64,000 bases of DNA from Clostridium sp. C8-1-8 (GCF_009928445.1 NZ_JAABNO010000007.1:62001-126000); one strand, 5' to 3'; shown: positions 18,870 through 27,688, counted from the first letter of the stretch. The notes: generated by a model not told the origin, from the sequence alone. Made by a program: numbers and translations.

Positions 18870-19646
18870 ATGGTTTATTTTATAGGGGCAGGTCCAGGGG
18901 ATGCAGACTTGATAACTGTGAAAGGGAGAGACATATTATCAAAGGCTGATGTGGTTATTTATGCTGGTTCTTTAGTTAGCAAAGAACATTTAGAATTTTG
19001 CAAAGAAGGAGTGCGTATATTTAACTCCGCTGTGATGAATTTGGATGAAGTTATTGAGGTTATGAAGCAAAGTGAGGATAAAGGTAAGATGGTTGTAAGA
19101 CTTCATACTGGAGATCCTTCTATTTATGGTGCTATAAAAGAGCAGATGGATGAGCTTAAGACTTTAGGAATAGATTACGAGGTTGTTCCAGGAGTTAGCT
19201 CCTTTACTGCAGCAGCTGCTGCCATAAAGAGCGAGTTTACTCTTCCAAAGGTTACTCAGACTGTAATTCTTACAAGAGTTGAAGGAAGGACTCCAGTACC
19301 AGAAGGTGAAGACTTAGAGGCTTTAGCGAAGATAGGTGCATCGATGGCCATATTCTTATCTATAAGTATGATAGACAAGGTAGTAGCTAAACTTAGAAAG
19401 GGTTATGGAAGAAATGTGCCTATAGCAGTGGTTGAAAGAGCTACCTGGGAGGATGAAAGGGTCATATATGGAACTCTTGATGATATATCAGAAAAGGTTA
19501 AAGCTGCGAAGATAACTAAATGTGCTCAGATTTTGGTCGGTGATTTTATAGACTGCGATTATGAGAAAAGTAAGTTATATGATAAGAGCTTTACTCACAT
19601 GTTTAGAGAGGGAATCAATGAAAATAGCAGCGATTTGCATAAATAG
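18870..19646 (+). CDS. cbiF: Cobalt-precorrin-4 C11-methyltransferase
   Basis: A 258-residue CbiF/CobM. 'MVYFIGAGPGDADLITVKG' is the family N-terminus, 'LHTGDPSIYGAI' near residue 78 is the SAM loop, and 'VPGVSSFTAAAAA' and 'VVERATWEDERV' follow. It adds the C11 methyl group before ring contraction is completed by CbiG. It overlaps the cbiG start by about 29 bases, so translation is probably coupled. Confidence 0.95.
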   Translation: MVYFIGAGPGDADLITVKGRDILSKADVVIYAGSLVSKEHLEFCKEGVRIFNSAVMNLDEVIEVMKQSEDKGKMVVRLHTGDPSIYGAIKEQMDELKTLGIDYEVVPGVSSFTAAAAAIKSEFTLPKVTQTVILTRVEGRTPVPEGEDLEALAKIGASMAIFLSISMIDKVVAKLRKGYGRNVPIAVVERATWEDERVIYGTLDDISEKVKAAKITKCAQILVGDFIDCDYEKSKLYDKSFTHMFREGINENSSDLHK

Positions 19647-20724
19647 TCAAGGTGAAGAGCTTTATAATAGGATAAATAAAGAGCTTAAGGCTGACCTATA
19701 CAAAAAGCAGGAAGGTGAAGTTTTTAAGCTTAAAGAAGTTACAGAAAAGCTTATGGAAAGCTACGAAGCTATCATATTTTTTTCATCTACAGGCATTGCT
19801 GTTAGAGCAATAGCGCCTTTTTTAAAAGGAAAGGATAAAGATCCAGCAGTACTTGTTATAGATATCTTAGGTAACTATGTAATCAGTCTTTTAAGCGGGC
19901 ACTTAGGAGGAGCTAATGCTCTAACTTTGGACATTGCTGACATAATAAATTCAGAGCCAGTAATAACCACTGCCACTGACAACCTTGGGCTATGTGCACC
20001 TGATATAGTAGCAAAGGATAATGGGCTTATAATAGAGGATTTAAAGAAGGCAAAATGCATCGCAGCTAGTTTAGTTGCTGGTGAAAAAGTCTTTTTTGTT
20101 GATGAAGAAGATAAGCTTGAAACTCCTACAGGATATGAAAGAAGAGATTTTAAGGAATATTACAAAGACATAAGATGTGACTTACCAGATGCGATAGATA
20201 GCAGGGAGCTTGATAAGAAATCATCTAGCAATATATATGGTTCTGTTAGTGATAACTTATTAGAGGATTGTAATACAAAGAAAGCTAACACAGTACTTGT
20301 GACAAATAAAAGTAACTTTTCAAAAGGCAATAAAACTTTATGCCTAATAAGAAAAAACTTAATCTTAGGGATAGGCTGCAGGAAAAGCTATTCGCCAGAT
20401 AAGATGAGTGATATAGTTACCAAAAAACTTGAAGAGCTTGGATATGATAAAAGGGCTGTGAAGACTGTTGCAACTGTGGAGATTAAAAAGGATGAAGAAG
20501 CTATAAGAAGGCTTTCACAGTATCTAGAGGCAGAACTAAAGATAGCAGCTATAGAAGATATAAGAAAGATTCAACATAGATATAAGGGCAGTGATTTTGT
20601 GGAAAAGACCATAGGGGTAAGAGCTGTGTGTGAACCCTCTGTGGAGCTTTTTGGAGGAACACTTTTAACAGAAAAACTAAGTATTGATGGAATGACTTTG
20701 TGCATTGGAGTGGAGGATATATAA
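19618..20724 (+). CDS. cbiG: Cobalt-precorrin-5A hydrolase
   Basis: About 368 residues. The family N-terminus 'MKIAAICINSQGEEL' begins at 19618, so this ATG is chosen over the open frame to 19561. 'IFFSSTGIAVRAIAPFLKGK' and 'SLLSGHLGGANALT' mark the central CbiG domain, and 'GIGCRKSYSPDKM' near 265 starts the C-terminal domain. It opens the ring lactone and releases acetaldehyde in the anaerobic route. Its TAA overlaps the cbiH ATG (TAATG). Confidence 0.93.
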   Translation: MKIAAICINSQGEELYNRINKELKADLYKKQEGEVFKLKEVTEKLMESYEAIIFFSSTGIAVRAIAPFLKGKDKDPAVLVIDILGNYVISLLSGHLGGANALTLDIADIINSEPVITTATDNLGLCAPDIVAKDNGLIIEDLKKAKCIAASLVAGEKVFFVDEEDKLETPTGYERRDFKEYYKDIRCDLPDAIDSRELDKKSSSNIYGSVSDNLLEDCNTKKANTVLVTNKSNFSKGNKTLCLIRKNLILGIGCRKSYSPDKMSDIVTKKLEELGYDKRAVKTVATVEIKKDEEAIRRLSQYLEAELKIAAIEDIRKIQHRYKGSDFVEKTIGVRAVCEPSVELFGGTLLTEKLSIDGMTLCIGVEDI

Positions 20725-21440
20725 TGGGAAAACTATATGTAATAGGAATTGGTCCTGGTGGACTTGAACATATGTCAATAAGAGCTAAGGAAGCTATTGA
20801 GGAAAGCGATATAGTAGTTGGATATACAAGGTATATAGAATTTGTAAAACCATTACTAGAGGAAAAAAGAGTTTTTTCAACAGGTATGATGGGTGAAGAA
20901 GAGAGATGTAAGGAAGCCCTAAAACTATGTAAAGAAGGTACAGTTTCTGTAATAAGTACTGGAGATTCAGGAATATATGGAATGGCAGGTTTGATACTTG
21001 AGCTCAGAAGTGACGAAGAGGTAGAGGTTATTCCAGGGATAACAGCTTCGTCAGCAGCAGGTTCTATAGTAGGAGCACCACTTATGCATGACTCTTGCAA
21101 TATAAGTCTAAGTGACCTTATGACCCCTTATGAGCTTATAAAGAAGAGAGTACAGCTAGCAGCGGAAGGTGACTTTGTAATATCTTTATATAATCCAAGA
21201 AGTAAGGGAAGAGCAGATTATTTAAGAGAAAACTTAGATACTATAAGAAAATATAGAAACGGCAATACTCCTGTTGCTTTAGTAAAGAATGCTTTAAGAG
21301 ATGGACAAGAGGTGACCTTAGCAACCTTAGACACTTTTGATTGCACTAAAGCTGATATGCTTTCAATAGTTATTATAGGGAACAGTCAAAGCTACATTAA
21401 AGATGGATATTTCGTAACCCCAAGAGGTTATAAGCTATGA
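20724..21440 (+). CDS. cbiH: Cobalt-factor III C17-methyltransferase
   Basis: About 238 residues starting 'MGKLYVIGIGPGGLEHMS'. 'STGDSGIYGMAG' is the SAM-binding loop and 'SLYNPRSKGR' is typical of CbiH/CobJ. It methylates C17 and drives ring contraction. The start at 20724 fits both the family N-terminus and a GGAGG site at 20712-20716. It ends in an ATGA overlap with the next gene. Confidence 0.94.
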   Translation: MGKLYVIGIGPGGLEHMSIRAKEAIEESDIVVGYTRYIEFVKPLLEEKRVFSTGMMGEEERCKEALKLCKEGTVSVISTGDSGIYGMAGLILELRSDEEVEVIPGITASSAAGSIVGAPLMHDSCNISLSDLMTPYELIKKRVQLAAEGDFVISLYNPRSKGRADYLRENLDTIRKYRNGNTPVALVKNALRDGQEVTLATLDTFDCTKADMLSIVIIGNSQSYIKDGYFVTPRGYKL

Positions 21441-22198
21441 TAGCTTTAATCTTAGGTACTTCTGAAGGAAAGAAGATCCTTTCTCTATTAAATCAGTTTA
21501 CGGAAAATATTGTTGTTTCAACTGCTACCAGCTATGGAGGAGAGCTTCTAAAGGATTATAAGTATAGGTTGTTAAATACAAAGCCTTTGGACTATGGAGA
21601 GCTAAAAAGCTTCCTTCTAGAAAATAATATTAAAACTCTTGTGGATGCCTCTCATCCTTATGCACAGGTGGTTACAGAAAACGCAGTAAAGGCCTGTGAA
21701 GCTTTAAATATAGAATATTTAAGGTATGAAAGACCATCAGTTGCTGATAAGTACAAAGATAAGATAGTCAGCGTTAAAGATTACGAGGAGCTTTACGTAG
21801 AACTTTCTAAAATAGATGGTGCTATATTAAATACAACTGGAAGTAATAATATTAACAAATTTATATCTATGAAGCTTAAAAGTAGAGTTATCCATAGAGT
21901 TCTTCCTTCGGTTAAGGTTATGGAAAAATGCTTTGAGCTTGGCTTAAAAACTGAAGATATAATAGCTATTAAAGGGCCTATAAGTTATGAACTGAATCTA
22001 GCCTTTATAGATGAATATTCTGCTAAGGCTATGGTGGTTAAGGACAGTGGAGCAGAAGGTGGAACAGAAGAAAAGATAAGAGCAGCTATTGATAGAGGCG
22101 TTAAGATATTTCTCATAGAAAGAGCTGAAACTAAGTATAAAAACACCTTTGACCATATAGAAGCATTGGTAAACTATGTAGGTAGAAGATTTTACTAG
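21437..22198 (+). CDS. cbiJ: Cobalt-precorrin-6A reductase
   Basis: A 253-residue CbiJ/CobK. 'MIALILGTSEGKKI' is the nucleotide-binding N-terminus, 'VDASHPYAQVVTENA' near residue 75 is the family signature, and 'AMVVKDSGAEGGTEEK' lies near 200. It uses a reduced pyridine nucleotide to reduce precorrin-6A. It is the last gene of the riboswitch operon and is followed by a terminator. CbiB, the CobUST tail steps and the haem-precursor genes are not in the window. Confidence 0.94.
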   Translation: MIALILGTSEGKKILSLLNQFTENIVVSTATSYGGELLKDYKYRLLNTKPLDYGELKSFLLENNIKTLVDASHPYAQVVTENAVKACEALNIEYLRYERPSVADKYKDKIVSVKDYEELYVELSKIDGAILNTTGSNNINKFISMKLKSRVIHRVLPSVKVMEKCFELGLKTEDIIAIKGPISYELNLAFIDEYSAKAMVVKDSGAEGGTEEKIRAAIDRGVKIFLIERAETKYKNTFDHIEALVNYVGRRFY

Positions 22199-22203
22199 AT
22201 ATA

Positions 22204-22252
22204 ACCTTATCTCAATTTAGGTATTCTGTTGAGATTGAGATAGGGTGTTTTA
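22204..22252 (+). terminator. Terminator after cbiJ
   Basis: CCTTATCTCAA (22205-22215) pairs with TTGAGATAGGG (22235-22245), followed by TGTTTTA. It separates the corrin synthesis operon from the cobalt transporter genes. Confidence 0.7.
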
Positions 22253-22676
22253 TGATGAACTTTGATATTTTGCTTTCAAGAATTTAGTATAAATACTGTT
22301 CTAAGAGAGTACTGAAGTTAAAAAAAGATAATTTGTCTAACAATGTTTTTTATAAACAAAGAAATTATTTAGTTACGTGCCAGTATTGAACAATTGTATA
22401 AGTCTTATAGTTATACTATATAAATGTAAATAATAGTAATAAATTAAGACAAAGTATACATGATTAAAAACAATAAACAATAATAAGCAATAATAAATAA
22501 AAATATAAGTTAATATTAAACATCACTACTAAGTTTTAAGTCCAAGTAGATACTTTAACAGCGTGTAGTTAAAAAATAGTATATTTGTATTTATGTAAAT
22601 ATGTAGTCTAAATATAAAATAAGTAAAATCGATCAGTGTACAAGTATGTACACTAGATATAAGATGAGGTGATAAA
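22253..22676. other. Intergenic region before cbiM
   Basis: About 420 bases of AT-rich DNA with no gene and no B12 box, so the transporter unit lacks its own cobalamin riboswitch here. A perfect inverted repeat lies just before cbiM (separate entry). Confidence 0.55.
22635..22654. promoter_or_regulatory. Inverted repeat upstream of cbiM (candidate operator)
   Basis: AGTGTACA, four-base spacer AGTA, TGTACACT: a perfect 8-bp inverted repeat about 22 bases before the cbiM ATG. It could bind a dimeric repressor or form an RNA hairpin near the ribosome site. The cognate regulator is unknown. Confidence 0.4.
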
Positions 22677-23417
22677 ATGGCAAAAAAATATCAGATTGCT
22701 CTTGGAATATTCTTAGTATTTTTTCTTTGGCCAAGAAATGCCTATGCCATGCATATAATGGAGGGGTACCTTCCACTTGGCTGGTGTATAGCCTGGGGAG
22801 TTTTGACCATACCTTTTATAATAGTTGGATTTTTTAATATAAAAAAAATGATTGAAGAAAATCCTAAGACAAAGATGCTTATAGCCATGGTTGGAGCTTT
22901 TGCGTTTGTGCTTTCGGCTTTAAAGATACCTTCAGTTACAGGTAGCAGTTCTCACCCAACTGGGGTTGGTCTTGGAGCGATTCTTTTTGGACCTGCAGTT
23001 ATGAGCGTATTAGGACTTATAGTATTAATATTTCAAGCTTTGCTTTTAGCACATGGAGGAATCACCACTCTTGGAGCTAATACTTTTTCCATGGCTATTG
23101 TAGGACCATTAGTTTCATACATTTTGTACAAACTTTTAAGCAAGTTTAAGGTACCAAGCGGTGTAGCTGTTTTTATAGCTGCAATGTTAGGAGACTTAAT
23201 GACCTATGTAACTACCTCGGTTCAGCTTTCTTTAGCTTTTCCTGATCAAAATGGGGGAGTTATTGCTTCAGTGATAAAGTTTATGGGGATTTTCGCAGTT
23301 ACTCAAATTCCTCTTGCCATAAGTGAAGGTTTACTTACAGTGATAATCTTTAATCTATTAAAGAATTATAACAAACAGGAGTTGGTAGAGCTTAAGGTTA
23401 TAAAAGAGGAGGAGTAA
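22677..23417 (+). CDS. cbiM: Energy-coupling-factor cobalt transporter, substrate-capture subunit
   Basis: A 246-residue membrane protein. An N-terminal signal-like segment ends at 'NAYA', directly before 'MHIMEGYLP'. After cleavage the new N-terminal Met-His would form the known Co2+/Ni2+ site. About seven membrane segments follow, and '[11 protein letters not shown]' supplies further conserved His and Ser residues. With cbiN, cbiQ and cbiO it forms a group I ECF importer, matching the cobalt demand of the upstream pathway; nickel cannot be excluded. Confidence 0.95.
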   Translation: MAKKYQIALGIFLVFFLWPRNAYAMHIMEGYLPLGWCIAWGVLTIPFIIVGFFNIKKMIEENPKTKMLIAMVGAFAFVLSALKIPSVTGSSSHPTGVGLGAILFGPAVMSVLGLIVLIFQALLLAHGGITTLGANTFSMAIVGPLVSYILYKLLSKFKVPSGVAVFIAAMLGDLMTYVTTSVQLSLAFPDQNGGVIASVIKFMGIFAVTQIPLAISEGLLTVIIFNLLKNYNKQELVELKVIKEEE

Positions 23418-23420
23418 CAA

Positions 23421-23729
23421 ATGGCTGAAAGAAAAAAGAATTTTTGGGTAAAGAATATAATATTAGGCGTACTGGTTGTAGCTATAGCAGCAGTACCATT
23501 GATTTTTATGAAAAATGCAGAGTTTTCAGGTTCAGACGATCAGGCTGAAAAGGCTATAAGTGATATAAATAAAGATTATAAGCCTTGGTTTAAGCCCTTA
23601 TGGCAGCCACCTAGCGGAGAGATAGAAAGCTTGCTGTTTGCGGTACAAGCTGCCATTGGTTCAGGGGTGGTATGCTATTACTTTGGATACCAAAAGGGGA
23701 AGCGCAGGAAGGAAAAAGAAAAGCTATGA
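23421..23729 (+). CDS. cbiN: Cobalt transporter auxiliary subunit CbiN
   Basis: A 102-residue protein with two membrane segments (about 10-28 and 72-90) flanking an extracytoplasmic loop with 'FSGSDDQAEKAI' and 'PLWQPPSGEIESLLFAVQAA', the CbiN signature. It activates CbiM-type substrate capture. It lies 3 bp after cbiM, and its stop overlaps the cbiQ start. Confidence 0.93.
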   Translation: MAERKKNFWVKNIILGVLVVAIAAVPLIFMKNAEFSGSDDQAEKAISDINKDYKPWFKPLWQPPSGEIESLLFAVQAAIGSGVVCYYFGYQKGKRRKEKEKL

Positions 23730-24499
23730 TATCTATAGATAAGTTAGCTTATATATCAGCTTTAAGGAATGAAAGTCCCATTGAAAAGTTTTTATTTTCC
23801 ATGATGACGTTAATTCTTTGCCTTGGATTAAACAACCCTTTGATATCTTTAATAGTATTAATCTCTATGTCTATTGCTTTAGTTTGTAAAGGAAAGTTGG
23901 ACTTGAAGACTTATATAAGACTAATGCTTTTACCTTGCACCTTTTTAGTAATAGGAGTTATCACTATTGCTATAAATATAGTTGATGGCAGTAAAGCCGC
24001 ACTTGTTATTTTCCATTTTAAAAGCCTCACTTTCGGATGTACTATGGATAGTCTCAGAGCTGCAGGGGAGATATCATTAAAGGCCTTGGCTTCTGTTGCC
24101 TGCCTGTATTTTTTAATACTTACCACACCAGTATTTGAAATACTTATAGTTTTAAGAAAGCTTAAATGCCCTAAGCTATTTGTAGAGCTTATGGGACTTA
24201 TCTATAGATTTATTTTTGTTATTCTTGATAGAGCGAATATGATCTTTATTTCTCAGAATTCTAGGTTAGGATATTCAAATATTAGATTAGGATATAACTC
24301 CTTAGGAAAATTGGTAGCCTCATTATTTATTAGCTCCTATAAAAAGTCCCAGGATGTTTATATGGCTATGGAAGCAAGAGGTTACATGGGGGAAATAAAT
24401 CTTATCTATGATAAACAACATACTTCCTATAGAAATATGTTAAAGATCTTAAGCTTTGAGATTGTATTATTAATTATAAAAATTGTTATATATTCTTAA
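23726..24499 (+). CDS. cbiQ: ECF cobalt transporter transmembrane subunit
   Basis: About 257 residues. The start at 23726 (overlapping the cbiN TGA) gives 'MISIDKLAYISALRN', matching the family; a longer frame from 23672 would lie inside cbiN. Several membrane segments are visible, and the cytoplasmic coupling motifs 'AMEARGY' and 'SRLGY' contact the ATPase. A 177-base spacer follows before cbiO. Confidence 0.92.
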   Translation: MISIDKLAYISALRNESPIEKFLFSMMTLILCLGLNNPLISLIVLISMSIALVCKGKLDLKTYIRLMLLPCTFLVIGVITIAINIVDGSKAALVIFHFKSLTFGCTMDSLRAAGEISLKALASVACLYFLILTTPVFEILIVLRKLKCPKLFVELMGLIYRFIFVILDRANMIFISQNSRLGYSNIRLGYNSLGKLVASLFISSYKKSQDVYMAMEARGYMGEINLIYDKQHTSYRNMLKILSFEIVLLIIKIVIYS

Positions 24500-24676
24500 A
24501 TGAGCTTTTATATAGTTGGCAGTATAAAATACTCATACAGATATACAGCTTCAACTGTTAATGTATGTATACCTGATAATCTCCAGAAGTTTTGATTATG
24601 TAACGTATATATATTAAATTTTCATAAAGCATAACTATATTAAAGCTTATAAATTTTAATTAGTGGGAGGAATAAC

Positions 24677-25513
24677 TTGAGTAATTATATATTGGAATGT
24701 AAAAACTTAAGTTTCAAATATCCTGATGGAACCTTGGCATTAAAGGATGTAAGCATTAAGCTTGAAAAAGGAAAGAAGATAGCTTTCCTTGGAGTAAATG
24801 GTTCAGGTAAATCCACATTATTTCTAAATTTTAATGGTATATTGAAGCCAAGTGGAGGCTTTATTTATTACAATGGTGAAGAAATAAAATATAATACAAA
24901 GTACCTAAGACAGCTAAGAAAAAACATAGGAATTGTATTTCAAGATCCGGAAAATCAACTGTTTTCAGCAAATGTTTATCAGGAAGTATCTTTTGGGGCT
25001 ATGAATTTAAAGCTGCCAGAAGAAGAGGTTAAGAAAAGAGTTGATAAAGCCTTAAATGATACGGGAATGTATTCTTTTAAGAATAAAGCCGTGCATTTTT
25101 TAAGCTACGGACAGAAAAAGCGAATATCTATATCTGATATATTGGTTATGGATCCGGAGGTTATAATTTTGGATGAGCCAACCTCAAGTCTTGACCCTAA
25201 GCATTCTAGTCAGGTAGTGGAGATGCTTGATGGACTAAATTCGAAAGGCATGACTGTAATCCTATCTACTCATGATGTGGATTTAGCTTATCAGTGGGCA
25301 GATTATATATTTATAATGAAAGATGGAACTTTAGTTAAAGAAGGGGATCCAGAAGAAATATTTAAAGATAGTGATTTTTTGCATCAGTGCTATCTTAAAA
25401 AGCCAACTATACTAACCATATATGAAGAATTGATAGGCTTAGGAAAGATAAAGCGAGATAAAGTACCTAGAGGATTAGATGAACTAATAAGTCTTTTAAG
25501 AACCTGTAAGTAG
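24677..25513 (+). CDS. cbiO: ECF cobalt transporter ATPase
   Basis: A 278-residue ABC ATPase with Walker A 'GVNGSGKST' (about 39-47), Q-loop 'VFQDPENQLF', signature 'LSYGQKKRIS' (about 140) and Walker B 'VIILDEP'. The start is TTG at 24677 after a GGGAGG ribosome site. The 'QDPENQLF' Q-loop is typical of ECF ATPases. It powers CbiMNQ and is followed by a strong terminator. Confidence 0.95.
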   Translation: MSNYILECKNLSFKYPDGTLALKDVSIKLEKGKKIAFLGVNGSGKSTLFLNFNGILKPSGGFIYYNGEEIKYNTKYLRQLRKNIGIVFQDPENQLFSANVYQEVSFGAMNLKLPEEEVKKRVDKALNDTGMYSFKNKAVHFLSYGQKKRISISDILVMDPEVIILDEPTSSLDPKHSSQVVEMLDGLNSKGMTVILSTHDVDLAYQWADYIFIMKDGTLVKEGDPEEIFKDSDFLHQCYLKKPTILTIYEELIGLGKIKRDKVPRGLDELISLLRTCK

Positions 25514-25545
25514 TTAAAAAATGTATAGAATTTGATAGAAAATTT

Positions 25546-25606
25546 ACAAAGAAGTCTGATGTAAAGTACAAGCTATGTATTTATATCAGACTTCTTTGTA
25601 TTTTAT
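25546..25606 (+). terminator. Strong terminator after cbiO
   Basis: ACAAAGAAGTCTGATGTAAA pairs with a near-perfect complement at about 25581-25600, followed by TTTTATT. The stem is about 18 bp. Confidence 0.88.
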
Positions 25607-25700
25607 TGATTTCTATAGAGCATAGTTTAAGTTTTAACAAAAACAGAAAATCAAGGTTTTAGGGAGGTTTTTAAATTTTCATTGGAAATGAAGAATGTTA

Positions 25701-25729
25701 TTGACAAATAGAGTAGATTAAATTAATAT
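25701..25729 (+). promoter_or_regulatory. Sigma-A promoter of the ferric-reductase-like gene
   Basis: TTGACA at 25701-25706, a 17-base spacer, and TAATAT at 25724-25729: a near-consensus vegetative promoter. A Fur box begins five bases downstream, over the start site. Confidence 0.85.
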
Positions 25730-25733
25730 GTAA

Positions 25734-25748
25734 ATGATAATCATTATC
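25734..25748. promoter_or_regulatory. Fur box
   Basis: TGATAATCATTATCG matches the 7-1-7 Fur consensus TGATAATNATTATCA at 14 of 15 positions, with a perfect GATAAT/ATTATC palindrome. It sits just after the -10 element, so Fur should repress the downstream gene when iron is sufficient. Confidence 0.88.
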
Positions 25749-25776
25749 GACAACTATTTAACAAAGGAGAAATCAT

Positions 25777-26463
25777 ATGACATTCATTTATTCATTAATT
25801 GCAGTAATAATATTTACATTAATTTTCTCAGAAGCTATCAGGAAAAAGCCTGTGGTTTTCTATTGTGTAGCTATATTTATAAGCTTAGTTACTGGTGGCT
25901 TTGAATTGTACAAGCTATCCGTAAAAATAAATTTATCTGGATTCGTAAATCAATTAGAAAAGGCTGCTGCTCAAGGTTTTATTGCACTTGCATTCTTTGT
26001 ATTAGTGATGTATGCTGGGGCTTTAAGTACAAAATGGTCAATAACTAAGAAGCTAATGAGCATAAGAGGACCGCTTGCCATTATAGGATCAATTTTAATA
26101 CTTTCTCATGTAACTACATATTTGACAAGGTTTGTTGTGCTTAAGTTACCAAAGCTTATATCTGGAGAAGGATTGCCAGTTATATATTTAGTTTATATAA
26201 CCATAGGTTTTATAGCCTTTGCAATAATGCTTCCATTATTTATAACATCCTTTAGAAAGATAAGAAAAAATATTAGACCATTGGTGTGGAAGAGACTACA
26301 TAGATGTGCTTTTATATTTTATATATTAATCTATTTACATGTTATATTAAGATTAATGAATAGCAAGACCGTAGATGTATTTAAAGTTTCCTGTTACACA
26401 ATTGTATTTGGTCTATACTTAGTATTAAAGCTAGTAAAAGTGTTTAAAAGTAAAAAAAGATAA
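25777..26463 (+). CDS. Ferric-reductase-like transmembrane protein
   Basis: A 228-residue protein with about six membrane segments. It resembles the YedZ/ferric-reductase-like transmembrane (haem-binding b-type) family: paired histidines are visible as 'LSHVTTYLTRF' near residue 110, 'WKRLHRCAFIFYILIYLHVIL' near 170-190, and 'RGPLAIIGS' at the start of one segment. It would carry electrons across the membrane, perhaps to reduce ferric iron. The Fur box in its promoter supports an iron role. No reductase partner domain is fused or adjacent, so the electron donor is unknown. Confidence 0.72.
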   Translation: MTFIYSLIAVIIFTLIFSEAIRKKPVVFYCVAIFISLVTGGFELYKLSVKINLSGFVNQLEKAAAQGFIALAFFVLVMYAGALSTKWSITKKLMSIRGPLAIIGSILILSHVTTYLTRFVVLKLPKLISGEGLPVIYLVYITIGFIAFAIMLPLFITSFRKIRKNIRPLVWKRLHRCAFIFYILIYLHVILRLMNSKTVDVFKVSCYTIVFGLYLVLKLVKVFKSKKR

Positions 26464-26491
26464 TCGAATATAACTTAAATTATAAAATCAG

Positions 26492-26542
26492 AGTATCCTT
26501 GATAACCATTGGTATTTACATGGTAATCAAGGATACTTTTTT
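26492..26542. terminator. Bidirectional terminator
   Basis: AGTATCCTTGAT (26492-26503) pairs with ATCAAGGATACT (26526-26537), with a second inner stem ACCA/TGGT and six T residues after it. It lies between two convergent genes and its end touches the stop of the minus-strand gene. Confidence 0.85.
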
Positions 26543-26831
26543 AAAAAATTAAAGCGTAGTTTATAGTGGCATCAGTGGCTTTGTTAAAGGTTTTAGATCT
26601 TAAACCATAGGTTATAGATACTTTTATTTGATAAATACTAATTATTTCGGTTTTTATATCTATGGTACATCGAAAAAATGGTCCTTCATCATCTGAGAAA
26701 CCGTAGTCTATGCCTTGAAGAGCTGCAGCAACCTTAAATACCCTTACAGGATATGTATTAAAACTTCTAGTAATAACTCTTCCTCCAGATATGGCTTCAG
26801 GAAACTTAACAGTGTCATTAATAATATTCAT
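26541..26831 (-). CDS. Small conserved-looking protein of unknown function
   Basis: A 96-residue protein I do not recognise. The ATG at 26831 is preceded by GGGAGGTG at a good distance; a GTG start three codons upstream lies inside that ribosome site and is rejected. The protein has no membrane segment or signal peptide and contains 'ISGGRVITRSFNTYPVRV' and 'GIDYGFSDDEGPFFRC'. A strong ribosome site, a dedicated terminator and balanced composition support a real gene. It stands alone on the minus strand. Confidence 0.65.
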   Translation of the reverse strand: MNIINDTVKFPEAISGGRVITRSFNTYPVRVFKVAAALQGIDYGFSDDEGPFFRCTIDIKTEIISIYQIKVSITYGLRSKTFNKATDATINYALIF

Positions 26832-27283
26832 AAAATGCACCTCCCATAAATTATATTAGGAAAGCTTAAGGAATATTTTCTTATTTGTCTATGTTTAAAA
26901 GTATTGTTGAAATTAAATGATTAGTCAGCATATCCATTAATTCTAGTAGCTCTCTCATATAGTATCTATTTAATAATCGCTTAATTTCAAAAAGGTATTT
27001 TAAAAGGGCCGTACTAAAAAAAATTCAAATTATAGTTATATACTGAAAGTATTCTCACGGATAATAAGCCTTCTTTTACACATAATAAATCATAGTATAA
27101 GCCATATATGAATTATAAAATTATATATTGGATTATATGATTAAAGATGTAACAGTTCAATCTGAAATATATTTTTAGAGTACCTCTGGTTTCTGAAAGG
27201 AGAATTTAAAAATATAAATTTTAATATGAAATGGTACATCTATAATAAAACATCAATCTACTAAGTGAAGGAGATGTGTAACT
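26832..27283. other. Intergenic region upstream of tlp, with repeat copy B
   Basis: About 450 bases with no gene. It carries boxes 2 and 3 of the dispersed repeat (separate entry). Box 3 ends in the expected promoter region of tlp. I could not identify a convincing forespore (sigma-G) promoter. Confidence 0.5.
26937..27248. repeat. Dispersed repeat, copy B (boxes 2 and 3)
   Basis: Box 2 (26937-26988) matches 17537-17588 and box 3 (27192-27248) matches 17735-17790, including a shared GGAGAATTTAAAAATATAAA core. Spacing between boxes differs slightly from copy A. On the minus strand box 2 again offers an ATG and 'MRELLEL', aligned with 'MSEQLEL' of copy A. Confidence 0.6.
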
Positions 27284-27511
27284 ATGAAAGTTAATCCAGA
27301 TGATAGACGTGATAATGTTGATAAGATACAACAGCATATCAATGATACTTTAGAAAATATACATTTAGCAAATGACATGATAGAAATAACTGATGATGAA
27401 AAAACTAAACAAGATTTGAAAGCAAAAAATGATAGAAGAGAAGAGGCTCTGGATTCCTTTAGAAAAGAGATTAAAGATGAGGCTTTAGATAAAGAAAAAG
27501 GCTATAGATAA
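27284..27511 (+). CDS. tlp: Small acid-soluble spore protein, thioredoxin-like (Tlp)
   Basis: A 75-residue hydrophilic protein. 'NPDDRRDNVDKIQQHI' at the start and 'KNDRREEALDSFRKEIKDEA' near the C-terminus match the Tlp family of small acid-soluble spore proteins, made in the forespore and packed in the dormant spore core. Almost all residues are charged or polar and no cysteine is present, as usual for Tlp despite its name. GAAGGAG precedes the ATG. It supports a spore-forming host. Confidence 0.93.
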   Translation: MKVNPDDRRDNVDKIQQHINDTLENIHLANDMIEITDDEKTKQDLKAKNDRREEALDSFRKEIKDEALDKEKGYR

Positions 27512-27539
27512 GTTTATGAAAATGTTTTCTAAAAATGTG

Positions 27540-27568
27540 TTGACAAGCATATGAATTTAAGTTATTAT
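27540..27568 (+). promoter_or_regulatory. Promoter of the PTS transcript
   Basis: TTGACA at 27540-27545, a 17-base spacer and TATTAT at 27563-27568. Transcription should begin near 27575, upstream of both RAT/terminator elements. Confidence 0.85.
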
Positions 27569-27578
27569 TAAAACATAA

Positions 27579-27592
27579 ATTAAACGCTTACA
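27579..27592. promoter_or_regulatory. Candidate cre (CcpA) site
   Basis: ATTAAACGCTTACA fits the cre consensus TGWAANCGNTNWCA except at its first two positions. It lies immediately downstream of the predicted start site, a usual place for catabolite repression of PTS genes. Confidence 0.55.
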
Positions 27593-27603
27593 TATTGGTA
27601 TAT

Positions 27604-27688
27604 GGGATTGTAACTAACTCGATTAGGCAAGACCCTAGCTGATGAAAGAGTGCAGAGATGTCTCTTTTGATTGGTTAGGGTCTTTTAT
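27604..27688 (+). promoter_or_regulatory. RAT antiterminator site 1 with overlapping terminator
   Basis: 'GGGATTGTAACT' and 'AGGCAAGACC' (27604-27634) form the ribonucleic antiterminator hairpin recognised by BglG/LicT/SacT-type proteins. Its 3' side overlaps the terminator stem AGACCCTA ... TAGGGTCT, followed by TTTTAT. Without an active antiterminator protein, transcription stops here. Confidence 0.88.

Noticed and set aside
23911..24126. 71-residue antisense frame within cbiQ, and similar antisense frames within cbiP, cbiC, cbiD, cbiG and MMPL.
   Set aside because: All lie opposite well-supported genes without ribosome sites or recognisable products.
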